Assembly (NCBI GenBank): GCA_948470475.1
Contig: OX419345.1
Location: forward strand, 1,112,501-1,176,500
Direction: 5' to 3'
Length of the DNA: 64,000 nt
Source of the DNA: Galaxea fascicularis
Taxonomy: Eukaryota; Cnidaria; Anthozoa; Scleractinia; Euphylliidae
Shown: positions 1-10,733 of the stretch, piece by piece
Layout of the letters: each line of letters begins with the position of its first letter
Numbering within the stretch: position 1 is the first letter of the stretch
Notes under the pieces: generated by a model
The model's input: the letters and a program-made list of their open reading frames with translations, nothing else
Told to the model about the DNA's origin: nothing
The model's database searches: none
Translations under genes and position numbers: made by a program

Positions 1-703
1 CTCTTGATACACATGTTTGACGTCTTCCCACATCTATATCTCTCTTGGTATATACATATTCAATCTTGTTGTTTTGTCCCTTTTTGACAAGCATAGGGGC
101 GTTTAATGATTATTTTAACTGCCTCACCCCCCACCCGCCACACCGCCTCTGCACCAACTCTCTACCGGTCAAGCATCCAAACACAATCCAAGATGGCGGC
201 ATCGAAAACCTGATTTATCAAGCGTTCCGCGCCAAAATAATAACGCCTGCACTGCAGGCTAAGTCGACAGAGGACGTTGACGAGGTTGTTTATCATGAAC
301 TCAAAACATTTTCTTTAGTTGTACACATCTACTTGTTATGTACTTGCTTGTTCATGCATTACTGCCTCTGGGTCTCGAAGAATAGATAGTAAATGATCAA
401 GTAAAAGAGTAAAGAAAATTGCACCTTGTTAATAAACGCCGGACCCTGATTAAACGCGGGCTCCAAACGAGCGCAGGGTCCATCAAGCCATGTTTGAGAT
501 AAACGCCGTAGGCGTTAAATTGAGAACAGTACGGTACTTACCATAGCCTCGCTCTGGAGCTAAGGTTTCCCAGTTGCCTTTGCGTTTCAAATTTCTTGGG
601 AAACTCCTATTTAGGCCATGTAACTTGACCTGGCGAAATCACAACACTTCAAAACCAAACGCTCGTATGATATAGCTCTTGGATTGACTCAAAAATCTCA
701 GCT
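1..703. other. 5' flank of the propeller gene, no confident gene
   Basis: No complete gene is visible here. Positions 191-201 carry an AAGATGGCGGC motif, the form bound by YY1-type factors near animal promoters. A short coding-like island lies at about 193-289, but I could not join it to other exons. The stretch immediately upstream of 704 is presumably the promoter and 5' UTR of the propeller gene; no TATA box stands out. Confidence 0.4.
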
Positions 704-1075
704 ATGACTTCAGTATCATCTGCAATTGTCGGATTCATAGTTGCCGCTTTTGGTGAGTAATCAGAACTGTTCAGAATGAGCGATAATTCGATGCACTGGT
801 AATTCAGGGGTGTGTTGAGCATTGCGGATTAGCGATAATGGGTGTGTTTTCACGACAGCCGCTGTTTCACTTAACATTCCGGAAGGTGTTTTGTTTGGAG
901 ACTCCGTTAAGCGACTTAAAGATGATACGTGTTTTCACGGGTAAGATTATATTTCATTTAGGTAACATGAGGAGAGAGCGCGCGCGGATTTGAATAATAT
1001 CGCGGGAGATCCAAACGAAGCTTGTATGTACGTCCGTCTTATTATAAAGCCCCGTGCAAACGCTCGCAACATCGT

Positions 1076-1108
<33 letters not shown>

Positions 1109-3936
1109 ATGTTGCGAGCGTTTGTCGGAGACTGGTGGTAGCATTAGGGATTGCGTGATTTAAGCAGAATTAACTTGATGATAGGAAACCCAGGTGGGAT
1201 ATCAATTTCGTGCAATAAGTAGTTTTGTTAAATAGCCGACGATGATATGTGTCAAGGACCGGAAATCAAGTTTTAGTACGCTCTCATGCAACATTGCATG
1301 CAATGTAGAGTATAGCAGATAAGCGTCCAGTGTTTTGCGTTCAGTCGAGAGTTTCAGATGAGAGCTAGTTGACCTTGTAAACCAGTCGGGGGAAGTTTGT
1401 GTTAACCAGTTGAGAAAGAGCCTGTGAGCCAATAAACCCGCTGTGGATCTGTGAGTATTATTTGCCCTGATTTGTTTTTGTGGCTACGCGCTCCTAGAGG
1501 AGGCGAAGCCACTATGCTATCGCGTTGAGTGAGTGAGTGAGTGAGTGAGTGAGTGAGTGTAACAATAGAATACCACTGAGCTCTGCTGATTTTGACCCCC
1601 GCCGATTGCTTCCGGACTTAGCACGAATGGGCCCTGGAAGCGACCTGTCCGTACATATATGTTCAATGGCTAAAGAAGGCGATGTTTCGACTTCACAGCC
1701 TGCCATGCAAGAAGGCTCATAGGAGATTAATATCGGATTTACTGTGTTCAAGGACCGATAGCGCCGATGTTTACACCGAATCGCATTCATCGCACGGTTC
1801 ACAAAACAATCGGATAATTCGTCGCACAATCTTCACAAAATAGACTGTAAAATATTGTGTAAGTGAAAAATCTCAGCATCTAGGCGTCATTTCGATTCAA
1901 AGTGATTTACCTTTGAAAAGACCCTCAAAACCTATTTTGGTCTCCGTGATAAACATCTCTTGCGCTTGCAGAGATCATGTTACTATGCAAATTTGCGCTC
2001 TGCACTTACTGCACATAAATCTACACGCTTAACATTCATCTTTTTAACAAGTTCTTGCACCATTATCGTTGATCATCGTTTTTGAATGCGAGTCTTGCTC
2101 AGTTACTTAAATTTTAGGCTGAAAATGTTTCCAGGAAAGGAGTTTCAAATGTCTCAACAAGCCGTTTCGCAAGTTCACTTCTTTGAGAATGACCATGACA
2201 CGCAAGACTTAAGCCGGCGACACATATTCCTAGCCGTTCGACCTGAATGCTCTAAGTTAGGTCTGAAACTGTTGGGCCTAATTACTGTTTTCATGCACTT
2301 TGTTTGTGTCCGACGAAGAATCGATTTGAGCAAAGGCTTCGATTGCTTGCACTTAGAGGCAGGAGAAGAATATCATGATTCTCTGAAAAAGATAGGCCGC
2401 AGAAGGAAAATCGCGTGGGTTGTAGAAAGGCCACAATTCTGGTTTGAGAACATGGTTTTAAACGGGGTTCGGTCGTTTCGATACAAAGTCGTTTCGAGAC
2501 AAGTCGATTCAATACAAACTGAAGTCATTTTGATACAATAACAAAGTCGATTCGATACAAACTGAAGTCGTTTTGATGCAATAACAAAGTCGATTCGATA
2601 CAAACTAAAGTCATTTCGATGCAATAACAAAGTCGATTCGATACAAACTGAAGTCGTTTTGATGCAATAACAAAGTCGATTCGATTCAACTCGAGTTGTT
2701 TCGATACAATTAAGTAAAGGATTAATGTTTCAATAAATATAGCAAAACAAAAACGCCGGAATTTATGAAGGTGCTTCGAAGCACGCCCCGGAGCGTATCT
2801 TTCACATGGTAAGCATTAATCAGACACGCAAAAACGCAAACATATGCAAGCATATTTATTGTCTACAACTTGTTGACATCGCGATTCTAAATTCGCAATT
2901 CTAACAAGATTGTACCAATATACTACTTATCTAACTACTCTACAAGACTGGACCGGTTAAATACGATGACAATAGGCGCGTGATCAGGGACGCGGGTGGT
3001 TTGAAGGGCATGTGATCACCATATGAAACCGCCGGTTTGATTGACAGATTAGAGACGAGGTCAAGTTCCATTGACCACAGTACTAAATTTCATTGGCAGG
3101 CATAGTGTGGCACCTCTATTGTTTTAGGGATAGGGTCCATTGTTTGTGTTGTTTGTTCTTTTGTTCGCCTGAAGGGTTGCAAGGCAATCTCGTGAGACCT
3201 TACGAGCTGCTACATGCCCCAAATCAAAGCGCTCTGCGCCAGAGATTTTTCTCGCGGCTCGCCTTCGGCCGAAGACGACAAAGCTCGTCCTCGTGTCGTC
3301 GGGAAAAATTGAGACTGAAATACTGCTTCTCCTTTAGCGTTTCTCCACCATACATGTTCATGTTCTAAAATTGACTGGAGGGTTGAACTCTTCTGATTCG
3401 AGTATGTCTGTTGAGGTCTCATGCTCAGTCAATCTAGTGCTCTCTGCTACGGGGCAAAATGGGCAAAACCAAACAATATCGGCACCTGCCCGGACAGGAT
3501 CGCGGTATTCGTGCTGAGTAATACCGATCTTACAAGTCCTGTGATTCCATCTGTGACAACCATCGCACTGAATGCCTTGTTGTCTTTGTCGGACAATGGA
3601 TGTAGTTTTCGCTGACAGTTTCCATTTTACGTTTTAGTACTGTCTGAGATATGTCTCGTATGGCGATAAGTGATCGAATGCCTGTTCTGTTACTTTTTTT
3701 TAGTTATTATACGCGGGATTGGTTGTTTAATTAATTCAATCGGATCACCATTAAATTCATCTTAACCGTGATTTGTTGTTTTTATTGATTCACTTAACTA
3801 GGAAATAATTAAATGAAGAATGATCGTCGCAGATGTGATCGCAATTTTTACAATTGCGTAAAGAAGCCTGAAAAAAATTCAGGACCTCAACGGGGATTGA
3901 ACCCGTGACCTCGCGATTCCGGTGCAATGATCTACT

Positions 3937-3974
<38 letters not shown>

Positions 3975-5304
3975 ATTTTGGGAACATATGGACCCAAAAT
4001 TGACCAGCTCCCAATACACCGACAACATTTGGCGTGAACATTTCCGTATCTCGAGGCAAACGTTCCAATTTGTCTGCAATTTGGTTAGACCGCATTTAGT
4101 TCGACGAGGCAGGAACATGAGACAAGCGATTCCTGTAGAGAAGCGAGTAGCTGTTGCTTTTTGGCTGCTTGCAACAGGAAATTCGTACAGTTGTTCTCCT
4201 TGCTGGGAATGCGGCCTTCAACTGAACTACTGGCACTAGGACTCTGGTATAAGCTCGATTTCGGCAAATCTTGGTTGTGGATGCCATAGGGTTGGACTGA
4301 AAATACATGGTCCACGAGCGGGAGCGGGATTGTAAAAGTGATCGCTCACTTGTGGAATAACGAAGCGAGGTGTCCTAAAGGAAATGATTTGTTAGGTTAG
4401 TTGAATGCTTTCCATCTACAGTCCTAGAAGGAAATAAACTCACCTTGCATTGCTTGATTGGGCATCATTTGTTGGGACGCTTCTAGGATCATAGAACGGA
4501 GAAGTTGCTCTTTCTATCTCGCTTCGATTGTCACACAAGTTTCGTGGGAGGAATGAACTGAATAGCACACGTGTTATATTTCAGATTTGACAGTCCTGTC
4601 AGATGGATAACCGTACGCGACTCCTCACTGGCCGAAATTAATTACCCACTCGCTTAGGCTACCTGGTTTGGTGGCTTAACTTTAAGCGAGTTGGGAAAGG
4701 AACTATTTTCACGGGATTTCCGGTTGTCACTCGCTAAGCGACCTGAAAAACCGCCCGTGAAAACACACCCATTATCGCTTAATGTCGAATTGAGCTGATT
4801 TTCAGTTAAGGAGCAAATGTGTTCCTACTCCTACCTTTTCCACTGAATGGTAATCTAGTCTGTACTTGGTTGGAATATGTGAAGTAAATGAAGACTATCT
4901 TTACATTTCTCAATTCGTATTATGCCGATCAGGAAGATGGGGAAGGACAAAGTTAGTTGCATAAAATTTGGTTAGGATAACTTAAGTTTTGCTAATAGTC
5001 GAAATTTCTGTTCGATTCTGGGTAAATCAATAAGCATAAAATTTGCTTTTTCCGATAATCTTCTTGAGTTCTTGTGTAGCCAAGAGGCTGCAACCAGATA
5101 TAATTATTTCCTCTTTACACAAATTCCACACAAACAATCGATTTAGTTGCTACGAAAAATCTTGACAGCCCTCTTTTTCAAAGCGAGTCTTAGACCCCGT
5201 TTATATGGAGAAAAGTTGTCCCGGGTAGAAGGGTCACCCGCCTACCCGAGCTGCCCTGGGCGAGCCAACTTTTCATACATTTCCTTACATAACTTGGCGA
5301 ACCG

Positions 5305-5342
<38 letters not shown>

Positions 5343-8300
5343 TGACCCTCCTAGCCGGGGCACCCTCTTTCGATGGTAGGGTCACCCTCCTAGCCGGGCC
5401 AACTTTTCTCCATATAAACACTTTGGCTCGGTCAGCCGGGACAACTCCACGGAAATTGAAGTCCGTGTTTTATCTTTAAAATGAACATTGTGACTTAAAT
5501 TGCTATAAAAGAAGTTAATTAAATCTAAGTCAACAGTGACCAGTGTGAGTGATTTAAAAAATGGAAATCCAGCGGAAAGAGGGATATTGAAGTTATGAAT
5601 TATTAAGCAGGGCCAATGAATAATTAAGTAGGGTCAACTTTGACTCGGTCAACCGGGACAACTTTGCTCATGTAAACAGTCGTGAGAAGTTGGCTCGGCA
5701 AGGCAGGTGACCCTTCTACCCGGGACAACTTTTCTCCATATAAACGGGGCCTTAGTGCTCGTCCTTTCATATGTAAATCAATTTTCATTCAAATGAAAAT
5801 GAGTTTAATTTGCGGGTGAATGAAAATTGATTTGCATATGAAATAATGAACACTAAGGCTTGCTTTGAAAAAGAGGCCTGAGGTAAACCCAGGCTTCGTG
5901 GAAAGCGTTAAACAAAGTTATCATGAGAATTCAAAGTGATTCAGTTATGTGTGTATCGTCCTGTAATAAAGTACACATGTAGAAATCTCCAATTTCAATT
6001 TCGCAGCGGCCTCCACCCTCACTACACTGTGTCCTTCAACTTAGTGGTGTTGAAGCTAGAATATGGAGCACCCCTCCCCCAAACCTATGGATGCTCAGTT
6101 TCCCCTTTCCTCTTCATAGTGAAAAGTATAACGAGTGCAAGTCTTTGGTAATCATACTCTGATTGTTGTCCATTTTCTTGTTTCCAGTTTGTTGCAGTGT
6201 TTGTGAAGCTCGCTCCCCCAAGTATAATGATAAAAAAGTTTTGTTCTATGTCTTTGGATCTGAGGCCATTTACATCATCGACCCAGAAAGCAAAACAGTT
6301 TTGTCGAAGATTGGACCTGAGGGTGTTTGTACCAAATCAAACACCCAATTCTCCAGGTAATATATCTATCCCATAGGGCACTAACAAAGCAATGGGAATT
6401 TTATCTTCTTTCTCCCCGCCTCCAACCCCAGCCCCTGTACCCTTGTATTTGTATGTGCGTGTTGGTTGGTTGAAAGCATTACTAATTACTTTTTAGGTAA
6501 TTTCTTTTCTTTTTATTTGATCCCGAATGTCAACTGCGCTGTATACTTTAACTTAGCGTTGTTTAAGCTAGAAATAAACTTCTCAAACTCATTAATAATT
6601 CATCAAGTTAAAACAAAGGAAATCACAACCGTGAACGGGTTTGGATACCCGGTCTTAATTAGCATAGATTTTGACGATTTTACTTCTCCGTTAATTCCTT
6701 GGTTTTTGTTTAAGTTGAGAAGATATATCAAACACTCGAGACAGTGTTTCATCGGCCAATCCCGTCAAAAATACTCCGCCGCGGGTCGTACTTTCAACTC
6801 TCTTCTCGGTGTTTGGATATCCTGATAAAACACTGTCTCTCGTGTTTGATATATTACTTCACCAGTTTAATAACGTGGCTCCAGCAACGTTCTCGTAAAT
6901 ATACAATGTGTTGATGTATTCACCCTGCTGCCCTCATCAAAAAATAGGTCCGCAATGCGTACATGTATGGCTTACTAGACCACGTGTCAGGCGCTCGACA
7001 CTCGTAGACAAATAAATCCGATCGTGCCATAATGTGGTTATACAGTTCGTGTAAGCCACACAATAACCAATCGAGAAGTTTCAGGGAATACCGGTAATGC
7101 CAATCGGAACCAGACTTCGTTAAGTCTTAAAGCCCAAGTATCAAAATGCATTTTCTTTCCACTATTCTGGATATCTTATTTCTCATGTTTGGTCATCTAG
7201 ACATAGGCATTACTTATAGCGTTTTACGCTGTCGTTTGTAGAGGGGTCTAGGGTGTTATCGCCGATACAAAACGACTGTAGACTTATCATTCGGACAGAA
7301 AAGTGGCGGAATAAATTAACTACTTGTCCTCATGAACAGTGTGATGGGACGTGGGGTTCCTGATCCCAAGGCTAAGAATAATCCCTATTTTTCTTTACCT
7401 CGACTCGCCGCGGAAGGAAAGTTACGCGCGCGCGCACGCTCGCGTCTTTCACTCGCTTCACTGTTCCTGAGAAAACTTTGAAGCTCGGGAGCGCGAAGTG
7501 TACCCGCTCTCAAGTTCGTTTCGTCTGAGGCGGACCCTTGTGAATACTAATCTCTGACCTACACAGGGATCAATGTTTGCTTGGAGGCGAGATATTGGTG
7601 AGAGATGAGCTCATTTTCTTCAGTGATTTTCCAGGGAATCGCGTTCACGTTATTGATGTGCAAAAAGGAAAGGTAAGGGTTTTGCTGGTCTCTGTCACAT
7701 GTCCAACCCGGATGTAAAGTGTGGCTCTAGTTTCAGACAAAAGCAACAGCAAGTTTTTCCAGCTTCGCACACCTCCGTGGAGAGGCTGGAGATGAAGCTT
7801 GTTCCAGGTCATCAGATAGTTGGGACGAGAAAGCCCAATCAGCCAGAACTAGTGATCCCTGCACGATTTCAAATAGTTTTTATTCCGCGATTGTATATTA
7901 GAAATTACTTAAGATTTTTCAACAATATCCGTAATTTTTAAGTCTGAGCTTTTAAGTACTAGGTGATATATTTACTTTTCAGTGATAAGGATCCCGTAAT
8001 TAACTAAAGTTATTGATTGATATTGATTGATTGATTGATTTTCTTCGCTCGTTCTCGCTCGCCCTAACTATCCGAGTGCCTGGAACAGGCTACTGGAAAT
8101 ACATTTGGTGGTTTATGTGTAAAAGACTTAACCGAATGGCTGCTGGGATTCATAGGATGAACGCAGAGTGCAACTATCTGTAAATTGGACAGTGGAATTC
8201 TTAGCAAACACAGCTGTTTGATGGCAAGTAAACTTGAGGTTGACGGCGGACGGACGGCGGAGTCCATAGTTGTTAGGTTTAGACAAGACGATTTAGCGCG

Positions 8301-10168
8301 GGAGTAAAGAAAAGCACTCGTTTGTTAAATTTTGTTTTGGCATTTTCTTTTAACCCATACGGACCAATTAAATGAGGGTAATTGAAGTTAGCACGGCGCA
8401 CACAAGGCACTGCAATTCCGAGCTTCCACCGGTTTAAGGTTTACTGTTTCTAAATCAGCGTTGTGTGCACGAACAAAAGGCTTTGCTGATAAGCCAGTAA
8501 AATCGTCTGGCGTTAGTCAGAGTAAAATCTGTCAAGTCACTCTTGGAGGGAAAGAGTTAACGGGCTAGTGGGCTCCTATGGAAAGATAGTGGATATTAAT
8601 CCATAAATTTACTTTGTGTTTTTCTACCCTGCTTTGAAAAGGTTGTTGAAACAATCGCTACAGAGGAGTCCCCATATGATCTGTATTACCTACATTGGCA
8701 AGAGGAGGTCTGGGTTCATACATGGGGTAACTCTACATTTGATGTCATCAACACCGCGGGTAAACTGGAGAAGACTCACAAGGCTATTAAGGCGCACGTG
8801 AAACCAGGTTAGTGCTTGCATCAGCAATTTTATGGTTTAACATAAGAGCGAAAGTCTGTAACAAAACAAAGTTTTTGTTCCAGACTACGAGTCGTCCCTT
8901 ACTTTCCTTAGGGACAGTAAGAGGAGCTGAACATGCCAGCGCACGTGAAAATGTCCCCCACGTGGAGGCGCTTTATCACGATCCCAGGACCATCGAGGCA
9001 CTACTCACAATCTAGTTTATGATGTATCACCTGATGCATATTTATGTACCTCACATATCCCATAGTCTCAACGCGGTTTAAAATTCTTATGTAGGATGAG
9101 ATGGACATCAGTACGAAAAGGCACCACTGGCAGCCGGTATCGTTAGTTTGTACTCAACCATTCAAAAGTAATATTGCAATTAAAACACTGAAAGTTTGTT
9201 TCGCGCCGCGTGCAGTTGACGTGCTTTTTTCTATGAGAAATCTAGAAGACCACTACTTTCACTCCTTTGTACTTAATACCTTCTCCACGCATTATTTTGC
9301 AGGTTGGACTCACGGCTTCATGTATGCTGACCCAAAAGTGAAAGATGGTAAAATTGGCTATGTCACTCACATGTTCAACCCAGAGTTCCATCAACTCGAC
9401 CTTTCATCCAAGTCGTACAAAGGCTTCATAAATATATCCAACTATGGCTGCAATGGAACTTTTAACATTGCTTCCAGCACATTGAACAAACACGCATTCG
9501 TTGAGTGCTATCCCCGCAGATCCAGGGCATTACTTGAGATAGATCTCACCGCTGATCAGATTGTTCGCAAGTGGAATTTTACTGGAGTCCCCTACACTTC
9601 ACCAGATGGGCGTTATGTCGTTACCCTGTACAAATCTGTTAACCGGTCGATAAACGTTCTCCTTGACAGCAAAGTCTATATCCTGGCCATTTCTGACAGC
9701 AACAGCTCCGCAGTTTTGAAATCCACACTGGATGTCCCTGGGGGCGTAAGTAAATTGGTTTTCGACAAGAAGGCTGACCAGCAAGGCTACCTTGCTTACA
9801 TCAGCCTCGTCTACAGCGACAAGATGGCCGTGTTGGATCTCGATCTGCTCGAGTCTGGTGGCGGCAAAATCAGTTACATCGAGGGCGTCGGCAGCGTCTT
9901 CAGCGCACCAGGTATGCGCTCTGCAGATCGCTCTGTGCTCGTCTCAGACTCTTGGTTGGTGTCTCCCGCTACTGCTAACAACTCTGTTGCCATCATCAAC
10001 ACCGCCACAAGAAAGCTTCATGCAATGGTCATGGGTGTGGTCGGGGGTACAGGGCTGATGGCGGTACATTGGGCTCCACCTTCGCCAAGTGGTGCTGCGG
10101 AGATTTGCTGCTTCCAAGGCACGCTGATCTTTATTTTGCTGTTTGCTCTTTATGATGCGATCGAGTGA
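704..10168 (+). CDS. Secreted beta-propeller protein, follistatin-like 4/5 C-terminal domain type
   Basis: I assemble five exons: 704-752, 6188-6356, 7567-7672, 8642-8807 and 9303-10168 (stop TGA). Phases agree at every junction and give 451 residues. Residues 1 to about 24 form a signal peptide: a short polar start, then a hydrophobic run ending in CCSVCEARS. The rest is beta-strand rich. Two stretches resemble the propeller that forms the C-terminal half of FSTL4/FSTL5: one with FHQLDL followed by NYGCNGT, and one with TGVPYTSPDGRYVVTL. Seven N-glycosylation sequons (NST, NIS, NGT, NFT, NRS, NSS, NNS) fit an extracellular protein. The C-terminus ends in a hydrophobic run (LIFILLFALY) after a small-residue stretch, which could be a GPI-attachment signal or a membrane anchor. 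No follistatin, Kazal, EF-hand or Ig domain precedes the propeller, so this is a stand-alone propeller. The acceptor of exon 4 has a poor polypyrimidine tract. A polyadenylation signal AATAAA lies at 10273-10278. Exon structure is firm; the family call comes from remembered motifs. Confidence 0.72.
1057..1124. repeat. Short palindromic element with 16-bp perfect arms
   Basis: CAAACGCTCGCAACAT at 1057-1072 is the exact reverse complement of 1109-1124. The interior has further short GTTGGCC/GGGCCCAAC complementarity. It looks like a MITE or the tip of one. Confidence 0.6.
1526..1558. repeat. TGAG microsatellite
   Basis: About eight uninterrupted tandem copies of the tetranucleotide TGAG. Confidence 0.9.
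2485..2715. repeat. Minisatellite with a 43-bp unit
   Basis: The phrase AAAGTCGATTCGATACAAAC starts at 2543, 2586 and 2629, and a diverged copy starts at 2672, giving an exact 43-bp period. Degenerate copies flank these on both sides. Each unit alternates an AGTCGATTCGATACAA block with an AGTCGTTTTGATGCAA block, so the unit is itself an old duplication of a roughly 20-bp motif. Confidence 0.85.
3806..4012 (-). mobile_element. tRNA-derived SINE (family A, copy 1)
   Basis: Read on the - strand, 3879-3954 has a tRNA-like head: TAGCTCAGTTAGTAGA as A box and GGTTCAATCCC as B box of a Pol III promoter. The tail runs to about 3806 through a short palindrome (GCAATTTTTACAATTGCG). A close relative lies at 17318-17585. 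Mismatches in the acceptor and anticodon stems and a second copy with the same non-tRNA tail show that it is a SINE, not a tRNA gene. Confidence 0.8.
3961..4014. repeat. Inverted duplication of the SINE head
   Basis: TTGGGAGCTGGTCAATTTTG plus GG at 3961-3982 is repeated in reverse complement at 3993-4014 across a 10-base spacer. The left arm is the normal leading sequence of this SINE family, as in the copy at 17463-17490. The right arm is an extra inverted copy at the junction with the transposase relic. Confidence 0.8.
4012..4215 (+). pseudogene. PIF/Harbinger transposase fragment (HARBI1-like)
   Basis: The + strand frame encodes WREHFRISRQTFQFVCNLVR, then IPVEKRVAVAFWLLATGNSY. This is the N-terminal helical segment that precedes the DDE catalytic core in PIF/Harbinger transposases and HARBI1. 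The frame breaks just after GNSY, and the DDE core is not recognisable further on. A short in-frame echo (IAHLWNNEARCPKGN) near 4340 could be a remnant. The SINE-derived palindrome abuts its 5' end. It is dead as a transposase. Confidence 0.75.
5170..5876. mobile_element. Outer MITE split by a later insertion
   Basis: With the inner element 5193-5751 and one TTA removed, the left arm reads CCTCTTTTTCAAAGCGAGTC then TTAGTGCTCG and on into ATCAATTTTCATTC. This matches the reverse complement of the right arm ending at 5876 with few mismatches over about 60 bases. The interruption falls exactly at the TTA of the left arm. Confidence 0.75.
5193..5751. mobile_element. Inner MITE with ACCCCGTTTATATGGAG ends and TTA target duplication
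   Basis: The left end GACCCCGTTTATATGGAGAA pairs with the right end (reverse complement GGCCCCGTTTATATGGAGAA) over about 45 bases, with one mismatch near the tip. The flanks TTA at 5190-5192 and 5752-5754 are the target duplication. The interior has several subterminal copies of a GGGTGACCCTCCTAGCC-like motif in both orientations. No coding capacity is visible. A three-base TTA duplication fits Harbinger-mobilised MITEs. Confidence 0.8.
6723..6855. repeat. MITE-like inverted repeat (ATATCAAACACTCGAGACAG ends)
   Basis: ATATCAAACACTCGAGACAG at the left is mirrored by CTGTCTCTCGTGTTTGATAT at the right with one mismatch. About 80 bases separate the arms. It lies in intron 2 of the propeller gene. 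Confidence 0.7.
8007..8040. repeat. TTGA-rich microsatellite
   Basis: Imperfect tandem TTGA units inside intron 3 of the propeller gene. Confidence 0.75.
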
Positions 10169-10272
10169 GCGGACAAACTCCGACATTACTCTGATGAAAC
10201 TAGATAGGGATAGTTGATCACTTTACTAGTTTGATCGTTTGCAAACAAAGGTGTAAAGCTTTGTCTGTGACT

Positions 10273-10278
10273 AATAAA
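10273..10278 (+). terminator. Polyadenylation signal of the propeller gene
   Basis: AATAAA, 105 bases after the stop codon at 10168, on the same strand. Confidence 0.6.
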
Positions 10279-10346
10279 AGCCGCATTACGCAGCAGTCAG
10301 TTTCGTGAAGCAGCGAGTCTGGAATACCCTCGAATCTTCGACCCTG

Positions 10347-10615
10347 CAACAATGTGTCCTCGTTTGCCAGTGCCTTTAAGGCCCTAGCAAACGAGGACAC
10401 ATTTGTTGCCGACGCATTGTTGCTCATTATGTTTCTTGGGGGGGACACAAAATAAATGTTGTGTTTCCACGCTCCGCAAACTGGGAAACATTTGATGCGG
10501 AATCATTTTTTGTTTCCCGGACACAAAATTTGTGTCCGCAACAAATGTTGCGTGCGCCGGGAAACGGGGAAACATTTGTGTCGGCAACAATGCGTCCTCG
10601 TTTGCCAGGCCTTTA
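10347..10615. repeat. Inverted-repeat element with YAGCAAACGAGGACRCAT ends, plus an abutting fragment
   Basis: CTAGCAAACGAGGACACAT at 10384 is mirrored by ATGCGTCCTCGTTTGCCAG ending at 10608. The inner arms also pair around repeated GGGAAACATTTG and GACACAAA motifs. GCCTTTA occurs on both outer edges (10372-10378 and 10609-10615). Just to the left, 10347-10370 is another copy of the right end, so two family members abut. The element fills the gap between the convergent propeller and AP beta genes and may lie inside their 3' UTRs. Confidence 0.7.
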
Positions 10616-10727
10616 CTCCGCGCGTGTGAAGGAATGAGTGAATGGTGAAACTGTCTGGTTAGGGATTTACATTGGCTTTAAAACAACACAAGAGAACAAC
10701 CGTAAAAAAGAGCTTGCATGGTTCAAT

Positions 10728-10733
10728 TTTAAT
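10728..10733 (-). terminator. Candidate polyadenylation signal of the AP beta gene
   Basis: ATTAAA on the - strand, about 80 bases after the AP beta stop codon. No canonical AATAAA occurs nearer. Confidence 0.4.

Larger units (their letters stand above)
832..4778. mobile_element. Candidate Harbinger-type element with 23-bp inverted ends and TTA target duplication
   Basis: The sequence GCGATAATGGGTGTGTTTTC plus ACG at 832-854 is repeated as an exact reverse complement at 4756-4778. Both ends are flanked by TTA (829-831 and 4779-4781). Three-base TWA target duplications are the mark of PIF/Harbinger transposons, and a Harbinger-like transposase fragment lies inside at 4012-4215. The interior also holds later insertions and a minisatellite, so the element would be old and dead. 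Alternatively, the two ends are the outer edges of two separate MITEs of one family in opposite orientation, which I cannot exclude. Confidence 0.45.
753..6187. other. Long first intron of the propeller gene, filled with mobile-element debris
   Basis: This 5.4 kb intron has no exon of its host gene. It carries, in order: a small inverted-repeat element (1057-1124), a TGAG microsatellite, a 43-bp minisatellite, a reversed SINE, a Harbinger transposase relic, and a MITE inserted inside another MITE (5170-5876). A pair of perfect 23-bp inverted repeats (832-854 and 4756-4778) brackets most of it. The + strand ORF at 2086-2541 resembles nothing I recognise. Confidence 0.6.

Noticed and set aside
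45..389. 114-codon + strand open frame containing an amphipathic block (GGIENLIYQAFRAKIITPAL)
   Set aside because: The block from about 193 to 289 looks coding, but the flanks do not, and I could not find a partner exon or a homologue. It may be an exon of a gene I cannot assemble, so I did not call it.
2086..2541. 151-codon + strand open frame inside intron 1 of the propeller gene
   Set aside because: Its C-terminal part is the 43-bp minisatellite, and the rest matches nothing I recognise. A second Harbinger protein was considered, but no Myb-like pattern is visible.
3879..3954. tRNA gene on the - strand
   Set aside because: Stems are mispaired and the same head-plus-tail unit recurs at 17318-17585, so it is a SINE. 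The tRNA-like heads near 50990, 61500 and 62480 were rejected as tRNA genes for the same reasons.
9101..9302. N-terminal extension of the last propeller exon from an ATG at 9101
   Set aside because: The acceptor at 9303 joins exon 4 in frame. Sequence before it has no family similarity and is intronic.
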